Source: Asticcacaulis sp. AC460 (GTDB lineage: Bacteria; Pseudomonadota; Alphaproteobacteria; Caulobacterales; Caulobacteraceae). Taken from it: 64,000 nucleotides of DNA. Under the pieces are notes generated by a model. It did not search any database, had not been told where the DNA came from, and saw only the letters and a list, made by a program, of their open reading frames with translations. Both the position numbers and the translations under genes were made by a program. This document shows, piece by piece, positions 46,305-55,594 of the stretch (positions within the stretch are counted from its first letter, which is position 1; each line of letters begins with the position of its first letter). Location: assembly GCF_000495795.1 (NCBI RefSeq), contig NZ_AWGD01000023.1, positions 43,380-107,379 of the forward strand, given 5' to 3'.

Positions 46305-47090
46305 ATGCTGACCCTGATTTCTCCCGCCAAATCGCTCGACACCACGCCGCACGAAGGGGCGCCTGCCGGCACCGAACCGCGCTTTCCCGAGGCGACCGCC
46401 AAGCTGCTGAAGAGTCTGAAGCGGCTGAAGCCCAAGGCCATCGGCGAACTGATGGATATCTCCAAGGCGCTGAGTGAGTTGAATTACCAGCGTTTTCAGG
46501 GCTTTGAAGACCAGGAGGCGATGAGCGCGGTGTTCATGTTCGATGGCGACGTCTATGTCGGACTGGAAGCGCGCACCCTGGGCGCGGACGGTATCGCCTT
46601 TGCGCAGGACCATCTGCGTATCCTGTCTGGGCTGTATGGGGTTTTGAAACCGCTGGACCTGATCCGACCGTACCGGCTGGAGATGGGATCGCAACTGAAG
46701 ACCGGCCGGGCCAATTCGCTGTACGCATTCTGGGGCGATACCATTGCCAAATCGCTGAAAGCCGAACTGGACGGCGATCCGGTCGTCAATCTCGCCAGCA
46801 CGGAATATTCCCGCGCCGCCTTGACCAAGGCCTTGAAAGCCAAGGTGATCAGCCCGCGGTTTCTCGAGATCAAGGGCAATGAGGCGAAGATTGTTTCCTT
46901 CTTCGCCAAGAAGGCGCGCGGCCTGATGGCGCGGTACATGATCGACCAGCGGATCGATCGACTGGAAGGTTTGAAGGATTTCACGGTGGCGGGTTATGCG
47001 TTCCGGTCGGATCTGACGAACGGCGACGATTGGGTGTTCACCCGGCCCCAGCCGGAAGCCGTCAATGCACGGCAGAAGGAAGAGGCCTAG
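46305..47090 (+). CDS. yaaA: Peroxide stress protein YaaA (DUF328/UPF0246)
   Basis: 261 residues, the family length. N-terminal MLTLISPAKSLDTTP and the conserved segments NYQRFQGF, DGDVYVGLEARTL, LRILSGLYGVLKPLDLIRPYRLEMGS, VNLASTEYSRA and GLMARYMIDQRI are the YaaA signature. In E. coli it protects DNA and protein from H2O2 by lowering free iron. The start is the ATG at 46305; a longer frame from 46236 lacks the family N-terminus. Its stop overlaps the end of the convergent Sua5 gene by 4 bp. Confidence 0.93.
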   Translation: MLTLISPAKSLDTTPHEGAPAGTEPRFPEATAKLLKSLKRLKPKAIGELMDISKALSELNYQRFQGFEDQEAMSAVFMFDGDVYVGLEARTLGADGIAFAQDHLRILSGLYGVLKPLDLIRPYRLEMGSQLKTGRANSLYAFWGDTIAKSLKAELDGDPVVNLASTEYSRAALTKALKAKVISPRFLEIKGNEAKIVSFFAKKARGLMARYMIDQRIDRLEGLKDFTVAGYAFRSDLTNGDDWVFTRPQPEAVNARQKEEA

Positions 47091-48001
47091 CCGATAAATC
47101 CGGCGGCGCGGCGGATGCGGTCGTTGATGGCTTCGCCTATGCCGTCTTCGGGGATTGGCGCAATGGCGATGCAGGCCGGCTCAAGGCGGTCGGCTTCGCG
47201 CAAGCTGCGGAACAGGTTGGCGGCGGCTTCGGCCAGGTCGCGCGTGACGCTTAGCTGGATAACCGGGCCAGAATAGTCCGTCGCACCGAAAGCGAGATAG
47301 GCCGCCCCCTTAGGCGGCGTTTCAACATTGATGTGCACCGGCGCGTCGGGCGCATAGTGCAGGCTCAGGCGGCCCGGTGAGCGGTGGCCTTCGGCTTCGT
47401 CCGCAGCCAGCGGGCCGATCACGGCTTCGATCTGGGCGCGGGTGACAGCGCCGGCACGCAGGTAGCGCGCTTCGCCCAGCAGGCTGACAACCGTGGATTC
47501 CACACCGACCGGGCATGGACCACCGTCCAGCGATACGGCCACCGAAGCGCCGGTTTCTTCGAACGCATCAGCCTGGGTCGTCGGACTGGGCCGGCCGGAG
47601 CGGTTGGCCGACGGCGCCACCACGCCTCTACCGAAGCCGCGCAAGACCTGCAGCGCCAGGGGATGGGCCGGCAGGCGCAGGGCGACACTGTCGAGCCCTG
47701 CCCGCGCCAGGTCGCAGGCGGCAGACGTGTCGCGGACCGGCACGACCAGGGTCAGAGGGCCGGGCCAGAAGGCAGCGGCCAGGGCGTGGGCCCGGTTATC
47801 CATCACGCCGATAGAGGCGGCGGCTTCGACCGAACCGACATGGACGATCAAAGGGTTAAAGCGCGGGCGCCCCTTGGCTTCGAAGACCTTGACTACGGCG
47901 GCCGGATCGTCGGCGCGTGCCCCCAGGCCGTAAACCGTTTCGGTCGGCAGGTGGATCAGGTCTGCGTTACGCAACGCCACAATGGCGGCCTCAACACTCA
48001 T
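47087..48001 (-). CDS. Threonylcarbamoyl-AMP synthase (Sua5/YwlC/TsaC)
   Basis: 304 residues. N-terminal YrdC domain (about 5-190): LIHLPTETVYGLGARADD, VFEAKGRPRFNPLIVHV, FWPGPLTLVVP, SANRSGRPSPTT, GGPCPVGVESTVVSL. The C-terminal Sua5 domain (about 210-304) has SPGRLSLHYAPDAPV. It makes threonylcarbamoyl-AMP for the t6A37 modification of ANN-decoding tRNAs. The start codon overlaps the stop of the upstream b561-YceI gene (ATGA), so it is translationally coupled. Confidence 0.93.
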   Translation of the reverse strand: MSVEAAIVALRNADLIHLPTETVYGLGARADDPAAVVKVFEAKGRPRFNPLIVHVGSVEAAASIGVMDNRAHALAAAFWPGPLTLVVPVRDTSAACDLARAGLDSVALRLPAHPLALQVLRGFGRGVVAPSANRSGRPSPTTQADAFEETGASVAVSLDGGPCPVGVESTVVSLLGEARYLRAGAVTRAQIEAVIGPLAADEAEGHRSPGRLSLHYAPDAPVHINVETPPKGAAYLAFGATDYSGPVIQLSVTRDLAEAAANLFRSLREADRLEPACIAIAPIPEDGIGEAINDRIRRAAGFIG

Positions 48002-49242
48002 CCGGCGCGGGCTTTTAGCTTGACGGTCACGGGAACCTTGGCGGGGACCAGGTCGGTGCTGGCATATTCGCCGGTGCCGACGCCATAGGCGGTCCGGTCG
48101 ACATCAACAGTTGCCGCCATGTCGGCGACGCCGTTTTTGATGGCCAGAGTGAAGGGCAGGTCCAGCTTCTTCGATACGCCGTGCAGTTTCAGGGTGCCGT
48201 GGGCAACGAAGTGCGTGGTGTCTTTGCGCGTAAAGGATTTCGCTTCGAACTCAGCCTTGGGCGATGCCGGAACGTTGAAGAATTCCGGCCCCTTCATGGT
48301 GCCGTCGTAGTCGCTGTTGCCCGTGGTCGCCGAAGCCAGGTCGATCGTCACCTTGACGCGCGAGGCATCCAGTTGCTCCGGATCGAAGTCGATGCGCGCC
48401 GTGTAGCTGCCGAAGCTGCCGTTGATGGCGTCACCCTCGAAGCTGGTCGAAAACCGGATCGAGCTGCTGGCCTTGTCGACCGTCCAGGTCGGGACCTTTT
48501 CCGCTGAAGATACGGCTTCAGAAGAGGAGGCTTCTGAAGCGACGGCGGAGGATTCCGCCGGCAGCGCAGAGGCGGCAGGCACCGGCGCCGCTTGCTTCTC
48601 GACGGGTTTGCCCAGCAAGGCGAACCGTCCCAGGATGACGGCGGCGACGATGACGCCCACCGGCACGATCCAGCGCCAGTTGAGGATCGGCTTGGGCGTC
48701 AGGCCCGGCACCATATGCTGGATGACCTCATCCTTGTCGACGAACTGATGCTTCAGCGCCGCCAGGACGTGCAGCGGCACCATGCCATAGATGATCAGCT
48801 TGGCGATGAGGTGGTGGCCTTCCTCGAAAAACTCATGCAGCGCCTTGGTCTGCGGCACCGGCAGATGCGGCCAGTCGAAAAGACCGAAGAAGGGTATCGG
48901 CCGGATATTGGTCGAGACCAGCAGCCAGCCCGACAGGGGCATGCCGATCATCACAACGTAGAACCCGATGTGCAAAGCCTTGGCTGCCAGGGCCTGCCAT
49001 GGCGGCATGGGCGGCTCCGGCGGCGCCTTGTAGGCCAGGCGGACGCCGATGCGCACAAAGCTGAGGAGCAGGATCAGCATGCCGACAGACTTGTGCAGGT
49101 CGAAGCGCGTCCGGCGCAGGGTGTCCTCGACCTCCAGGCTCCAGCCCAGGAAGATCATGAACAGGATCAGGAAGGCCATAATCCAGTGCAGCCAGCGGCT
49201 GTAGGCATTGTAGGACGCGGGTGTCAGCGGGGAGTCGGACAT
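47998..49242 (-). CDS. Cytochrome b561-YceI fusion protein (second copy)
   Basis: 414 residues from the ATG at 49242 (GGAG about 9 nt upstream; ATG 49278 has no such site). The b561 domain (1-200) has heme-ligand-like His in YSRWLHWIMAFL, RFDLHKSVGM, LHIGFYVVMIGMPLSGW and PLHVLAALKHQF. A membrane segment follows (WIVPVGVIVAAVILG), then an Ala/Ser-rich linker and a C-terminal YceI domain (WTVDKASSSIRFSTSFEGDAINGSF ... GVGTGEYASTDLVPAKVPV). It is clearly paralogous with 12134-13387. Overlaps the Sua5 gene start by 4 bp. Confidence 0.93.
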   Translation of the reverse strand: MSDSPLTPASYNAYSRWLHWIMAFLILFMIFLGWSLEVEDTLRRTRFDLHKSVGMLILLLSFVRIGVRLAYKAPPEPPMPPWQALAAKALHIGFYVVMIGMPLSGWLLVSTNIRPIPFFGLFDWPHLPVPQTKALHEFFEEGHHLIAKLIIYGMVPLHVLAALKHQFVDKDEVIQHMVPGLTPKPILNWRWIVPVGVIVAAVILGRFALLGKPVEKQAAPVPAASALPAESSAVASEASSSEAVSSAEKVPTWTVDKASSSIRFSTSFEGDAINGSFGSYTARIDFDPEQLDASRVKVTIDLASATTGNSDYDGTMKGPEFFNVPASPKAEFEAKSFTRKDTTHFVAHGTLKLHGVSKKLDLPFTLAIKNGVADMAATVDVDRTAYGVGTGEYASTDLVPAKVPVTVKLKARAG

Positions 49243-49415
49243 GGGCCAGGTCTCCGGCGGTTTTGGGAGGTGAGTCATATAGCACAGGCGGTCCGCGCGT
49301 CATCTGGAAACATCTGTAATCACAACAATTTCAGTTCCACAAGTTGACGTTCACGTAAATTATTCTTGCCACGATCGGCGGCGCGGTTTAGGCTTTTGCG
49401 AAAAGGGAAACGCAT

Positions 49416-51170
49416 ATGACCTACCGCCCGGCCGTCAAGGATATTGCCTTCTGTCTCGACCATATCGTCGATCAGCCGAAGCTGTACGGCACGGCGGCCT
49501 ATCCCGATGTCGATGCGGATCTACGCGATGCCGTGCTGGACGCGGCGGCGCAGTTGGCCGGCGAGGTTCTGGCGCCTTTGAACCGTAGCGGAGATCTGAA
49601 CGGCTCGAAGCTGAACGGTGACCGGGTGGAGGTGGCGCCGGGCTTCCTGGCGGCGATTTCCGCCTATGCGGAAGGCGGATGGTACGGCGTGGCGGCCGAT
49701 CCCGCCTATGGCGGACAGGGCATGCCCAAGACGCTGGAACAGGCCTGTTTCGACATGTTCAACGGCGCCAACATGGCCTTTACGTTGCTGCCGACCCTGA
49801 GCCAGGGCGCCATCGAGGCCATCCACGCCCATGGCACACAGGGGCAAAAAGACCTTTATCTTCCGAAGCTTATCGCGGGTGAGTGGGCCGGCACCATGAA
49901 CCTGACCGAACCCCAGGCGGGATCGGATCTGGCGGCGCTGACCACCCGGGCCGAGCCCAATGGCGACGGCACCTATGCCCTGACCGGCCAGAAGATTTTC
50001 ATCACCTGGGGCGAGCATGACGGCGCCGCCAATATCGTTCACCTAGTGCTGGCGCGACTGCCTGACGCGCCGAAGGGGACGCGCGGTATCTCGTTGTTTT
50101 TATGCCCGAAATTCCTGGTCGACGGCGACGGACAGCCCGGCGCGCGCAACAGCGTCAAGTGCGTCGGGTTGGAGCATAAGCTGGGGATCCACGGCTCCCC
50201 GACCTGCGTCATGGCCTTCGAAGGCGCCCAGGGCGAACTGATCGGGCCGCCGCATGGTGGGCTGGCCGCCATGTTCACTATGATGAACGCAGCGCGATTA
50301 GCCGTTGGATTTCAAGGTGTTGGCGTAGCAGAAGCGGCCTGGCAGCGGGCGGTGAGTTACGCCAAGGAACGCAGGCAGGGCAAGTCTTTGATCACCGGCC
50401 AGGACGGCGCCGCCATCTACGACCATCCCGATGTCCGGCTGATGCTGGCGAAAATGAAGGCCAAGACCGAGGCGGCACGGGCGATTTGCTTCCTGACGGC
50501 GGTGGCGATCGACCAGGGGAAGGTGGCAGAGGACGAGAATGAACGTCTGAGAGCCAAGCGGCGTGAGGATTTTCTGGTACCCATCGCCAAGGCGTGGTCG
50601 ACCGATGTCGGGGTCGAGGTGGCGTCACTGGGGGTTCAGGTCCACGGCGGCATGGGCTTTATCGAGGAGACGGGTGCGGCACAATATTACCGCGACGCAC
50701 GGATCGCGCCGATCTATGAGGGTACCAACGGGATTCAGGCGGCGGACTTGGTCGGGCGCAAACTGGGCTCCGACGGGACGGCGGCGATGGAGCTGGCCGG
50801 TGATATAGTACACTTCGCAAAAACTGGATGTGTCGGTTTTGAAGCGGAGTTTCGGACGCTGGTCGACGCGGTTGACGTCTTCATGGCGGCGACCGAGCAT
50901 CTGCTGGCGCAAAAGAGCGCGGCGCCTCTGGATGTCGCGGCGGGTGCGACCACCTATTTGCAACTTTCGGGCGATGTCGTCGGCGGATGGTTGTTGTTGA
51001 AGGGCGCCGTGGCGGCAAAGACGGCTGAGGGTGATGCCGCGTGGCTGGCGGACCGGGTCAAGCTGATGCAGGTCTATTTCGCCCATGTCCTGCCGCATGC
51101 CTCGGCGCATCTGGCCGCGATCAAGGCTGGATTTGCACCACTTGAAGGACTAAGTCTCTCCTTCGACTAG
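49416..51170 (+). CDS. Acyl-CoA dehydrogenase, long form (DmdC-like)
   Basis: 584 residues, i.e. about 190 more than a standard acyl-CoA dehydrogenase, matching the DmdC/3-methylmercaptopropionyl-CoA dehydrogenase-like subfamily with N- and C-terminal extensions. Signatures: GTMNLTEPQAGSDLAAL (FAD/substrate), ALTGQKIFITWGEHD, VQVHGGMGFIEETGAAQYYRDARI and the catalytic Glu in PIYEGTNGIQAADL. A C-terminal helical domain follows. It probably acts in fatty-acyl or related CoA thioester beta-oxidation; the substrate is not defined. No partner beta-oxidation genes are adjacent. Confidence 0.93.
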   Translation: MTYRPAVKDIAFCLDHIVDQPKLYGTAAYPDVDADLRDAVLDAAAQLAGEVLAPLNRSGDLNGSKLNGDRVEVAPGFLAAISAYAEGGWYGVAADPAYGGQGMPKTLEQACFDMFNGANMAFTLLPTLSQGAIEAIHAHGTQGQKDLYLPKLIAGEWAGTMNLTEPQAGSDLAALTTRAEPNGDGTYALTGQKIFITWGEHDGAANIVHLVLARLPDAPKGTRGISLFLCPKFLVDGDGQPGARNSVKCVGLEHKLGIHGSPTCVMAFEGAQGELIGPPHGGLAAMFTMMNAARLAVGFQGVGVAEAAWQRAVSYAKERRQGKSLITGQDGAAIYDHPDVRLMLAKMKAKTEAARAICFLTAVAIDQGKVAEDENERLRAKRREDFLVPIAKAWSTDVGVEVASLGVQVHGGMGFIEETGAAQYYRDARIAPIYEGTNGIQAADLVGRKLGSDGTAAMELAGDIVHFAKTGCVGFEAEFRTLVDAVDVFMAATEHLLAQKSAAPLDVAAGATTYLQLSGDVVGGWLLLKGAVAAKTAEGDAAWLADRVKLMQVYFAHVLPHASAHLAAIKAGFAPLEGLSLSFD

Positions 51171-51178
51171 GAGGCGGC

Positions 51179-51592
51179 ATGAAGTTCCGATTCAAGAAGA
51201 CCCTGATCGCGGTAGCCGCTATCGCCGCCTGTGGCGTGGTCTATGTGACCTTGAACAACCCGCGGCGGGAAACCATCATGCCGGTGCGGACGGTCAAGTT
51301 GACGGTTGCGCCTCAGGCCGAGGCGGAGTTTGCGGAAAAGGTGCGCAAGTTCGCCGTCGCCGAAAAGCTGGGCATCGCCAATTCGCAGGGCTCGGCGGAG
51401 AATCTGGTCATCCTGCTGCGCGACGAGGACCGCGAGGTCAATATTACGCGCTACGGCGCCGGCGCGCCGGTGTCGGCGGCCTTCTACAAGGGTAAGGGCC
51501 TGTTCCCGGCCAGCCAATCCCAGCTCAATGGCGACGCCGAAGAGTTTATCGCTGCGGTGACGCAGATACCGGGTGTGGTGGCGGTCAGGTAG
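51179..51592 (+). CDS. Hypothetical membrane-anchored small protein
   Basis: 137 residues, starting 8 bp after the acyl-CoA dehydrogenase stop, with GGAGG before the ATG. N-terminal FRFKKTLIAVAAIAACGVVYVTL is one membrane span or uncleaved signal (a Cys precedes GVVYV but without a clean lipobox). The rest is a soluble alpha/beta domain with FAVAEKLGIANSQGSAENLVILLRDEDREVNITRYG in pieces, ending in a short hydrophobic run. I do not recognise the family. Confidence 0.75.
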   Translation: MKFRFKKTLIAVAAIAACGVVYVTLNNPRRETIMPVRTVKLTVAPQAEAEFAEKVRKFAVAEKLGIANSQGSAENLVILLRDEDREVNITRYGAGAPVSAAFYKGKGLFPASQSQLNGDAEEFIAAVTQIPGVVAVR

Positions 51593-51596
51593 ACGC

Positions 51597-52472
51597 TCAG
51601 TTCGTCGCGCCCGACGGCTTGGCGGCCTGGCCGGCCGGGTCGGTCTTGCGGTCCGTCATGTCCTTGGTATCCGTGGTCGGACCGCCCGGCGTCTGGACCG
51701 GCGCCGGCAGGCCCGGAGTCAGACGCGGCTGAGACAAGGCGCCGGTCGCCTGTCCCCTTTGCATGATGTCGATCGTCTCACGCACGAAGATCGCATCGGC
51801 CACCACGCCCAGTTCCAGACGTTGATTGTCGTCCTCGACCTGCTTGATCAGCACGCCGGCGACGAAGGTTTTTCCCTTGGGGCCTTCCGTGGTCATGAAA
51901 ACCGGACCGCCGGAATTGCCCGGCACCGCCGTCAGGTCGATCAGGAAGGTCGGATAGGCGGTCGACGGCGACAGCGGATACGACGCCACCTTGCCAGCGC
52001 GCAGGATCGGGAAACCCGCCACATTGGCCGACAGCCCATGGGGATAGCCCAAGGTCATCATCTCCTCGCCGGCCTTGACCTTTTCGGTGACGAAGGTCGT
52101 CTCGTCGCCCAGCATGGCTTGGGGGATGGCCTGGTCCTTGAAAGTGGCCGGCGCCTGGACCGGGATGACGGCGATGTCCTGGGTCGGATGCTGGTACCAG
52201 GCCGGGCCATTGGCCGTGCGGATCTTGATGGTCGACGGTTCATACACCCAGGTGCCCTGGGCGTTGAGGTAGCGCCAGCCGACGCGGACGTCGGGCGCCG
52301 GCATCTTTTCGAAGACGTGGGCGGCGGTGACCAGGACCACCTGGGGCGCAGCGCCGCCGGGTTGGGGGACTTCCACCAGGAAACCCGTACCGACCATGCG
52401 TTTGGCTTCGTTGATCGGCTGATCGAGCTGCACAGTGGCCTCGATCAGGTCTACCGTAAGGTCAACAAACAT
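51597..52472 (-). CDS. Trypsin-like (S1C-type) serine protease domain protein
   Basis: 291 residues. A trypsin fold with the triad His52 (VLVTAAHVFEKM), Asp99 (PTQDIAVIPV) and Ser187 (AVPGNSGGPVF) is complete. N-terminal MFVDLTVDLIEATVQL has no signal peptide or membrane segment, unlike secreted Deg/HtrA proteases, and there is no PDZ domain. A Pro/Thr/Gly-rich tail (TPGLPAPVQTPGGPTTD) ends it. It is divergent from oligopeptidase B with overlap-free starts 115 bp apart. A cytosolic or unconventional location is possible. Confidence 0.85.
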   Translation of the reverse strand: MFVDLTVDLIEATVQLDQPINEAKRMVGTGFLVEVPQPGGAAPQVVLVTAAHVFEKMPAPDVRVGWRYLNAQGTWVYEPSTIKIRTANGPAWYQHPTQDIAVIPVQAPATFKDQAIPQAMLGDETTFVTEKVKAGEEMMTLGYPHGLSANVAGFPILRAGKVASYPLSPSTAYPTFLIDLTAVPGNSGGPVFMTTEGPKGKTFVAGVLIKQVEDDNQRLELGVVADAIFVRETIDIMQRGQATGALSQPRLTPGLPAPVQTPGGPTTDTKDMTDRKTDPAGQAAKPSGATN

Positions 52473-52587
52473 CGAGGCGCGTTCTCCCCCGCGGAATTTC
52501 GTTACAGACCCAACAAGCTGTTTGACGGCTTATATGGAATGGGTCAATCCTTGCCGCGTCTTACGACTAACCTTAATGTGTCAGGTG

Positions 52588-54861
52588 ATGGGCCTAATGA
52601 AAAGCCTTTTGAATCGTCGAAGCGTCATTTTCACCTCCGTGGCGACCAGTTTTGTCGCCGGGTTTGGCTTTGCCGCCACACCTGACCCCGCCAGCCAGAA
52701 AGCCGCAGCCCCTGTGACTCCCCAAGCCAAGACCGCTCTTCCCACCGCGCCGCACCCCGCCAAAAAGCCGTTCGAAATCGAGCAGTTGGGCTATAAACGC
52801 AGCGACGATTATCACTGGATGAAGGACGATAACTGGCAGGCCGTGCTGCGCGACCCCAGCCTGATCAAGGCCGACGTCAAGGCCGCCCTGACGGAGGAAA
52901 ACGCTTATTCCGCTGCCATGCTGGCCTCGACCCAGGACCTGCAGACGACCATTTTCGAGGAAATGAAGGGCCGTATCAAGGAGGACGACGCCTCGGTGCC
53001 GTCGCCGGACGGGCCGTGGGAATATTATTCGCGCTATGAGAAGGGCGGCCAGCACCCGATCCTGGCGCGCCGGCCGAGGTCGACCACGGCTTTCCTGGAA
53101 GGCGTGCCGTCGATCGAGACCACCAAGGCCGTGGAATATATCCTGCTGAACGAGGACGAGCGGGCAAAAGGTCACGACTATTACGAGACGTCCGGCGCCC
53201 AGCACAGCCCGGACCATGCGTTGTACGCCTGGGGCGAGGATATCCAGGGCTCCGAATATTACACCATCCATGTCCGCGACCTGAAGACGGGGGAAATCCT
53301 GCCGGGCAACATCCCGTCCAGCGACGGCAGCTTCGTCTTTTCCAAGGATTCGCAATATATCTACTGGATCTGGCGCGATGAGAATTCCCGTCCCGCCAAG
53401 GTGTTCCGCCGGCCGGCGCGTGGCGGCGAGGATGTGCTGATCTACGAGGAAAAGGACGACGGCTTCTTCATCAATATCAGCATGGTCAGTTCCGAAGCCT
53501 TTGTGGTCATTGGCGCCGGCGACCATGAGACCAGCGAATCGTGGATCATCCCGTCTGGCGATCCCACCGCCCTGCCCGTGGTCGTCGAGCCGCGCACCGT
53601 CGGTTTGAAATACGATATCGATCACTGGGACGATCGTTTCATCATCTACACCAATGCCGATGACGCCATCGACTTCAAGGTGATGCGTTCGACGGCCGCC
53701 GTGCCGACGCGGTCGAGCTGGGTCGAGTTCGTGCCGCATCGTCCGGGCGTCTATGTCACCGGCGCCGAGGTGACCAAGCGCCACATGATCCGCACCGAGC
53801 GCGAAAACGCCAATACGCGCATCGTGATCACCCGCAAGTCGGACCTGAGCGAGCACGCCATCTCGGTCGACGAGGAGGCCTATTCGCTGGGGGGCGGCAT
53901 CGGGTTCGAATACGACACCGACATCATCCGCTACGGCTATACCTCGCCGACCACGCCCAGCCAGACCTTCGGTTACAATATGGAGACGCGCGAGAAGGTC
54001 CTGTTGAAGACCCAGACCATTCCGTCGGGTCACAACCCGGCCGACTATACCGCGCGGCGTCTGTATGCGACCGCGCCGGACGGCGAAAAGGTGCCGGTGA
54101 CCGTGCTGATGAAGGCCGGCACCAAGCTGGACGGATCGGCGCCGCTGTTGTTGTACGGTTATGGTTCCTATGGCATTCCGATGGATCCGACCTTCTCGAT
54201 CCGCTCGCTCAGCCTAGTCAATCGCGGCTGGATCTACGCGATCGCCCATATCCGCGGCGGCACCGAAAAGGGCTATGGCTGGTTCCTGGACGGCCGCAAG
54301 TACAAGAAGAAGAACACCTTCACCGACTTTATCGCCGCCTGCGAAAGCCTGTGCGATGCCGGTTACGGCACGCGCGGCAAGGTCGTCGCCTATGGCGGGT
54401 CGGCCGGCGGCATGCTGATGGGGGCCATCGCCAATATGCGGCCGGACCTGTGGGCCGGAGTGATCGGCGCCGTGCCCTTCGTTGATGTGTTGAACACCAT
54501 GAGCGACACGTCGTTGCCGTTGACCCCGCCGGAATGGCCGGAATGGGGCAATCCGCTGGAGGACAAGCAGGCGTATGACTATATTCTGTCGTATTCGCCA
54601 TACGACAATATCGACGCCAAGCCCTATCCGCCGGTATTGGCAACGGGCGGGTTGAGCGATCCGCGGGTGACCTATTGGGAGCCGATGAAGTGGATCGCCA
54701 AGCTGCGTGAAAAGTCGACTTCGGGCGCGCCGATGCTGTTGAAGATCAATATGGAGGCCGGTCACGGCGGGGCTTCGGGACGGTTTGATTTCCTGAAGGA
54801 GATCGCGTTTGATTATGCCTTCGCAATCTGGGCCCATGACAAGGGCTGGCTGAAAGCATGA
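52588..54861 (+). CDS. ptrB: Oligopeptidase B (prolyl oligopeptidase family)
   Basis: 757 residues (start ATG 52588; ATG 52597 is an alternative) with a signal peptide ending GFGFA. A beta-propeller domain (about 70-460) is followed by the S9A peptidase domain. Nucleophile Ser is in YGGSAGGMLMGAI, Asp in LATGGLSDPRV and His in EAGHGGASGRFD, all intact. RGGTEKGYGWFLDGRKYKKKNTFTDFIAACE in pieces is the oligopeptidase B signature. It hydrolyses short peptides after Arg/Lys. A signal peptide places it in the periplasm, unlike the E. coli enzyme. Followed by the GNAT gene at an ATGA overlap. Confidence 0.93.
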   Translation: MGLMKSLLNRRSVIFTSVATSFVAGFGFAATPDPASQKAAAPVTPQAKTALPTAPHPAKKPFEIEQLGYKRSDDYHWMKDDNWQAVLRDPSLIKADVKAALTEENAYSAAMLASTQDLQTTIFEEMKGRIKEDDASVPSPDGPWEYYSRYEKGGQHPILARRPRSTTAFLEGVPSIETTKAVEYILLNEDERAKGHDYYETSGAQHSPDHALYAWGEDIQGSEYYTIHVRDLKTGEILPGNIPSSDGSFVFSKDSQYIYWIWRDENSRPAKVFRRPARGGEDVLIYEEKDDGFFINISMVSSEAFVVIGAGDHETSESWIIPSGDPTALPVVVEPRTVGLKYDIDHWDDRFIIYTNADDAIDFKVMRSTAAVPTRSSWVEFVPHRPGVYVTGAEVTKRHMIRTERENANTRIVITRKSDLSEHAISVDEEAYSLGGGIGFEYDTDIIRYGYTSPTTPSQTFGYNMETREKVLLKTQTIPSGHNPADYTARRLYATAPDGEKVPVTVLMKAGTKLDGSAPLLLYGYGSYGIPMDPTFSIRSLSLVNRGWIYAIAHIRGGTEKGYGWFLDGRKYKKKNTFTDFIAACESLCDAGYGTRGKVVAYGGSAGGMLMGAIANMRPDLWAGVIGAVPFVDVLNTMSDTSLPLTPPEWPEWGNPLEDKQAYDYILSYSPYDNIDAKPYPPVLATGGLSDPRVTYWEPMKWIAKLREKSTSGAPMLLKINMEAGHGGASGRFDFLKEIAFDYAFAIWAHDKGWLKA

Positions 54862-55388
54862 TCCGCGACGCAACGGAGGCGGATTTCGGCGCCATCACCG
54901 ACATCTATGCGCACAATGTGTTGCATGGGACGGGGACGTTTGCGCTGGAGCCGCCATCGCAGGACGAGATGCTGGCGTCGTTCCGGAGCTTCAAAGGCAT
55001 GGGATTGCCCTACATCCTCGCCGAGGAAGACGGCCGGATCCTGGGTTATGCCTATGCCTCGCCGTTCCGGACACGGCCGGGCTATCGGTATGGTATCGAA
55101 GACAGCATCTATCTGGCGCCCGTGGCGGTTGGCCGGGGCCTGGGCAAGGCCCTGCTCAACCGGTTGATCGAGCTATGTATTGCGCGGGGGCTGTACACCA
55201 TGATCGCCGTCATCGGTGACGGCGAGAACGGCGCCTCGATCGGGGTTCACCGCGCCTGCGGGTTTACGGTGACGGGCACCCTGCCCCGCGCCGGCTTCAA
55301 GTTTGGCCGCTGGCTGGATGTGGTGTTCATGACGCGGGATTTGCTGCCGCCGGTGGATATGCCTGAAGGTGAAGGTTGGGCGGGTTAA
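54858..55388 (+). CDS. GNAT acetyltransferase (phosphinothricin-acetyltransferase-like)
   Basis: 176 residues starting in an ATGA overlap with oligopeptidase B, so translationally coupled. GNAT fold: MIRDATEADFGAITDIYAHNVLHGTGTFALEPPS, LGYAYASPFRTRPGYRYGIEDSIYLAPVAVGRGLGKALLNRLIELC in pieces (acetyl-CoA loop VGRGLGKAL), ASIGVHRACGFTVTGTLPRAGFKFGRWLDV. This matches the Pat/Bar-like group that acetylates phosphinothricin or methionine sulfone. The physiological substrate is uncertain. Confidence 0.93.
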   Translation: MIRDATEADFGAITDIYAHNVLHGTGTFALEPPSQDEMLASFRSFKGMGLPYILAEEDGRILGYAYASPFRTRPGYRYGIEDSIYLAPVAVGRGLGKALLNRLIELCIARGLYTMIAVIGDGENGASIGVHRACGFTVTGTLPRAGFKFGRWLDVVFMTRDLLPPVDMPEGEGWAG

Positions 55389-55594
55389 GTCTATCCAACT
55401 GGGCGGGCCTGCAAACGGACGGGAATATTGCTCCTGTTCCCGAGATCGTGCCAGACGGACAGTATATTGGATAAACGAATCTGAATTGTGGATCCGGTCA
55501 GCATCAGTCAGAAGCAATAGCGAATTTCTCCGGCCCAGCGATTGGGTCTAACTGTAGTGTAGGGACGCCAATAATATTGGGAGACAAGTCGGCA

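Noticed and set aside
55389..55551. 60-codon frame (55369-55551) after the GNAT gene
   Set aside because: Its first codons overlap the GNAT 3' end in another frame; no ribosome site or motif. It is probably junction DNA of the insert.
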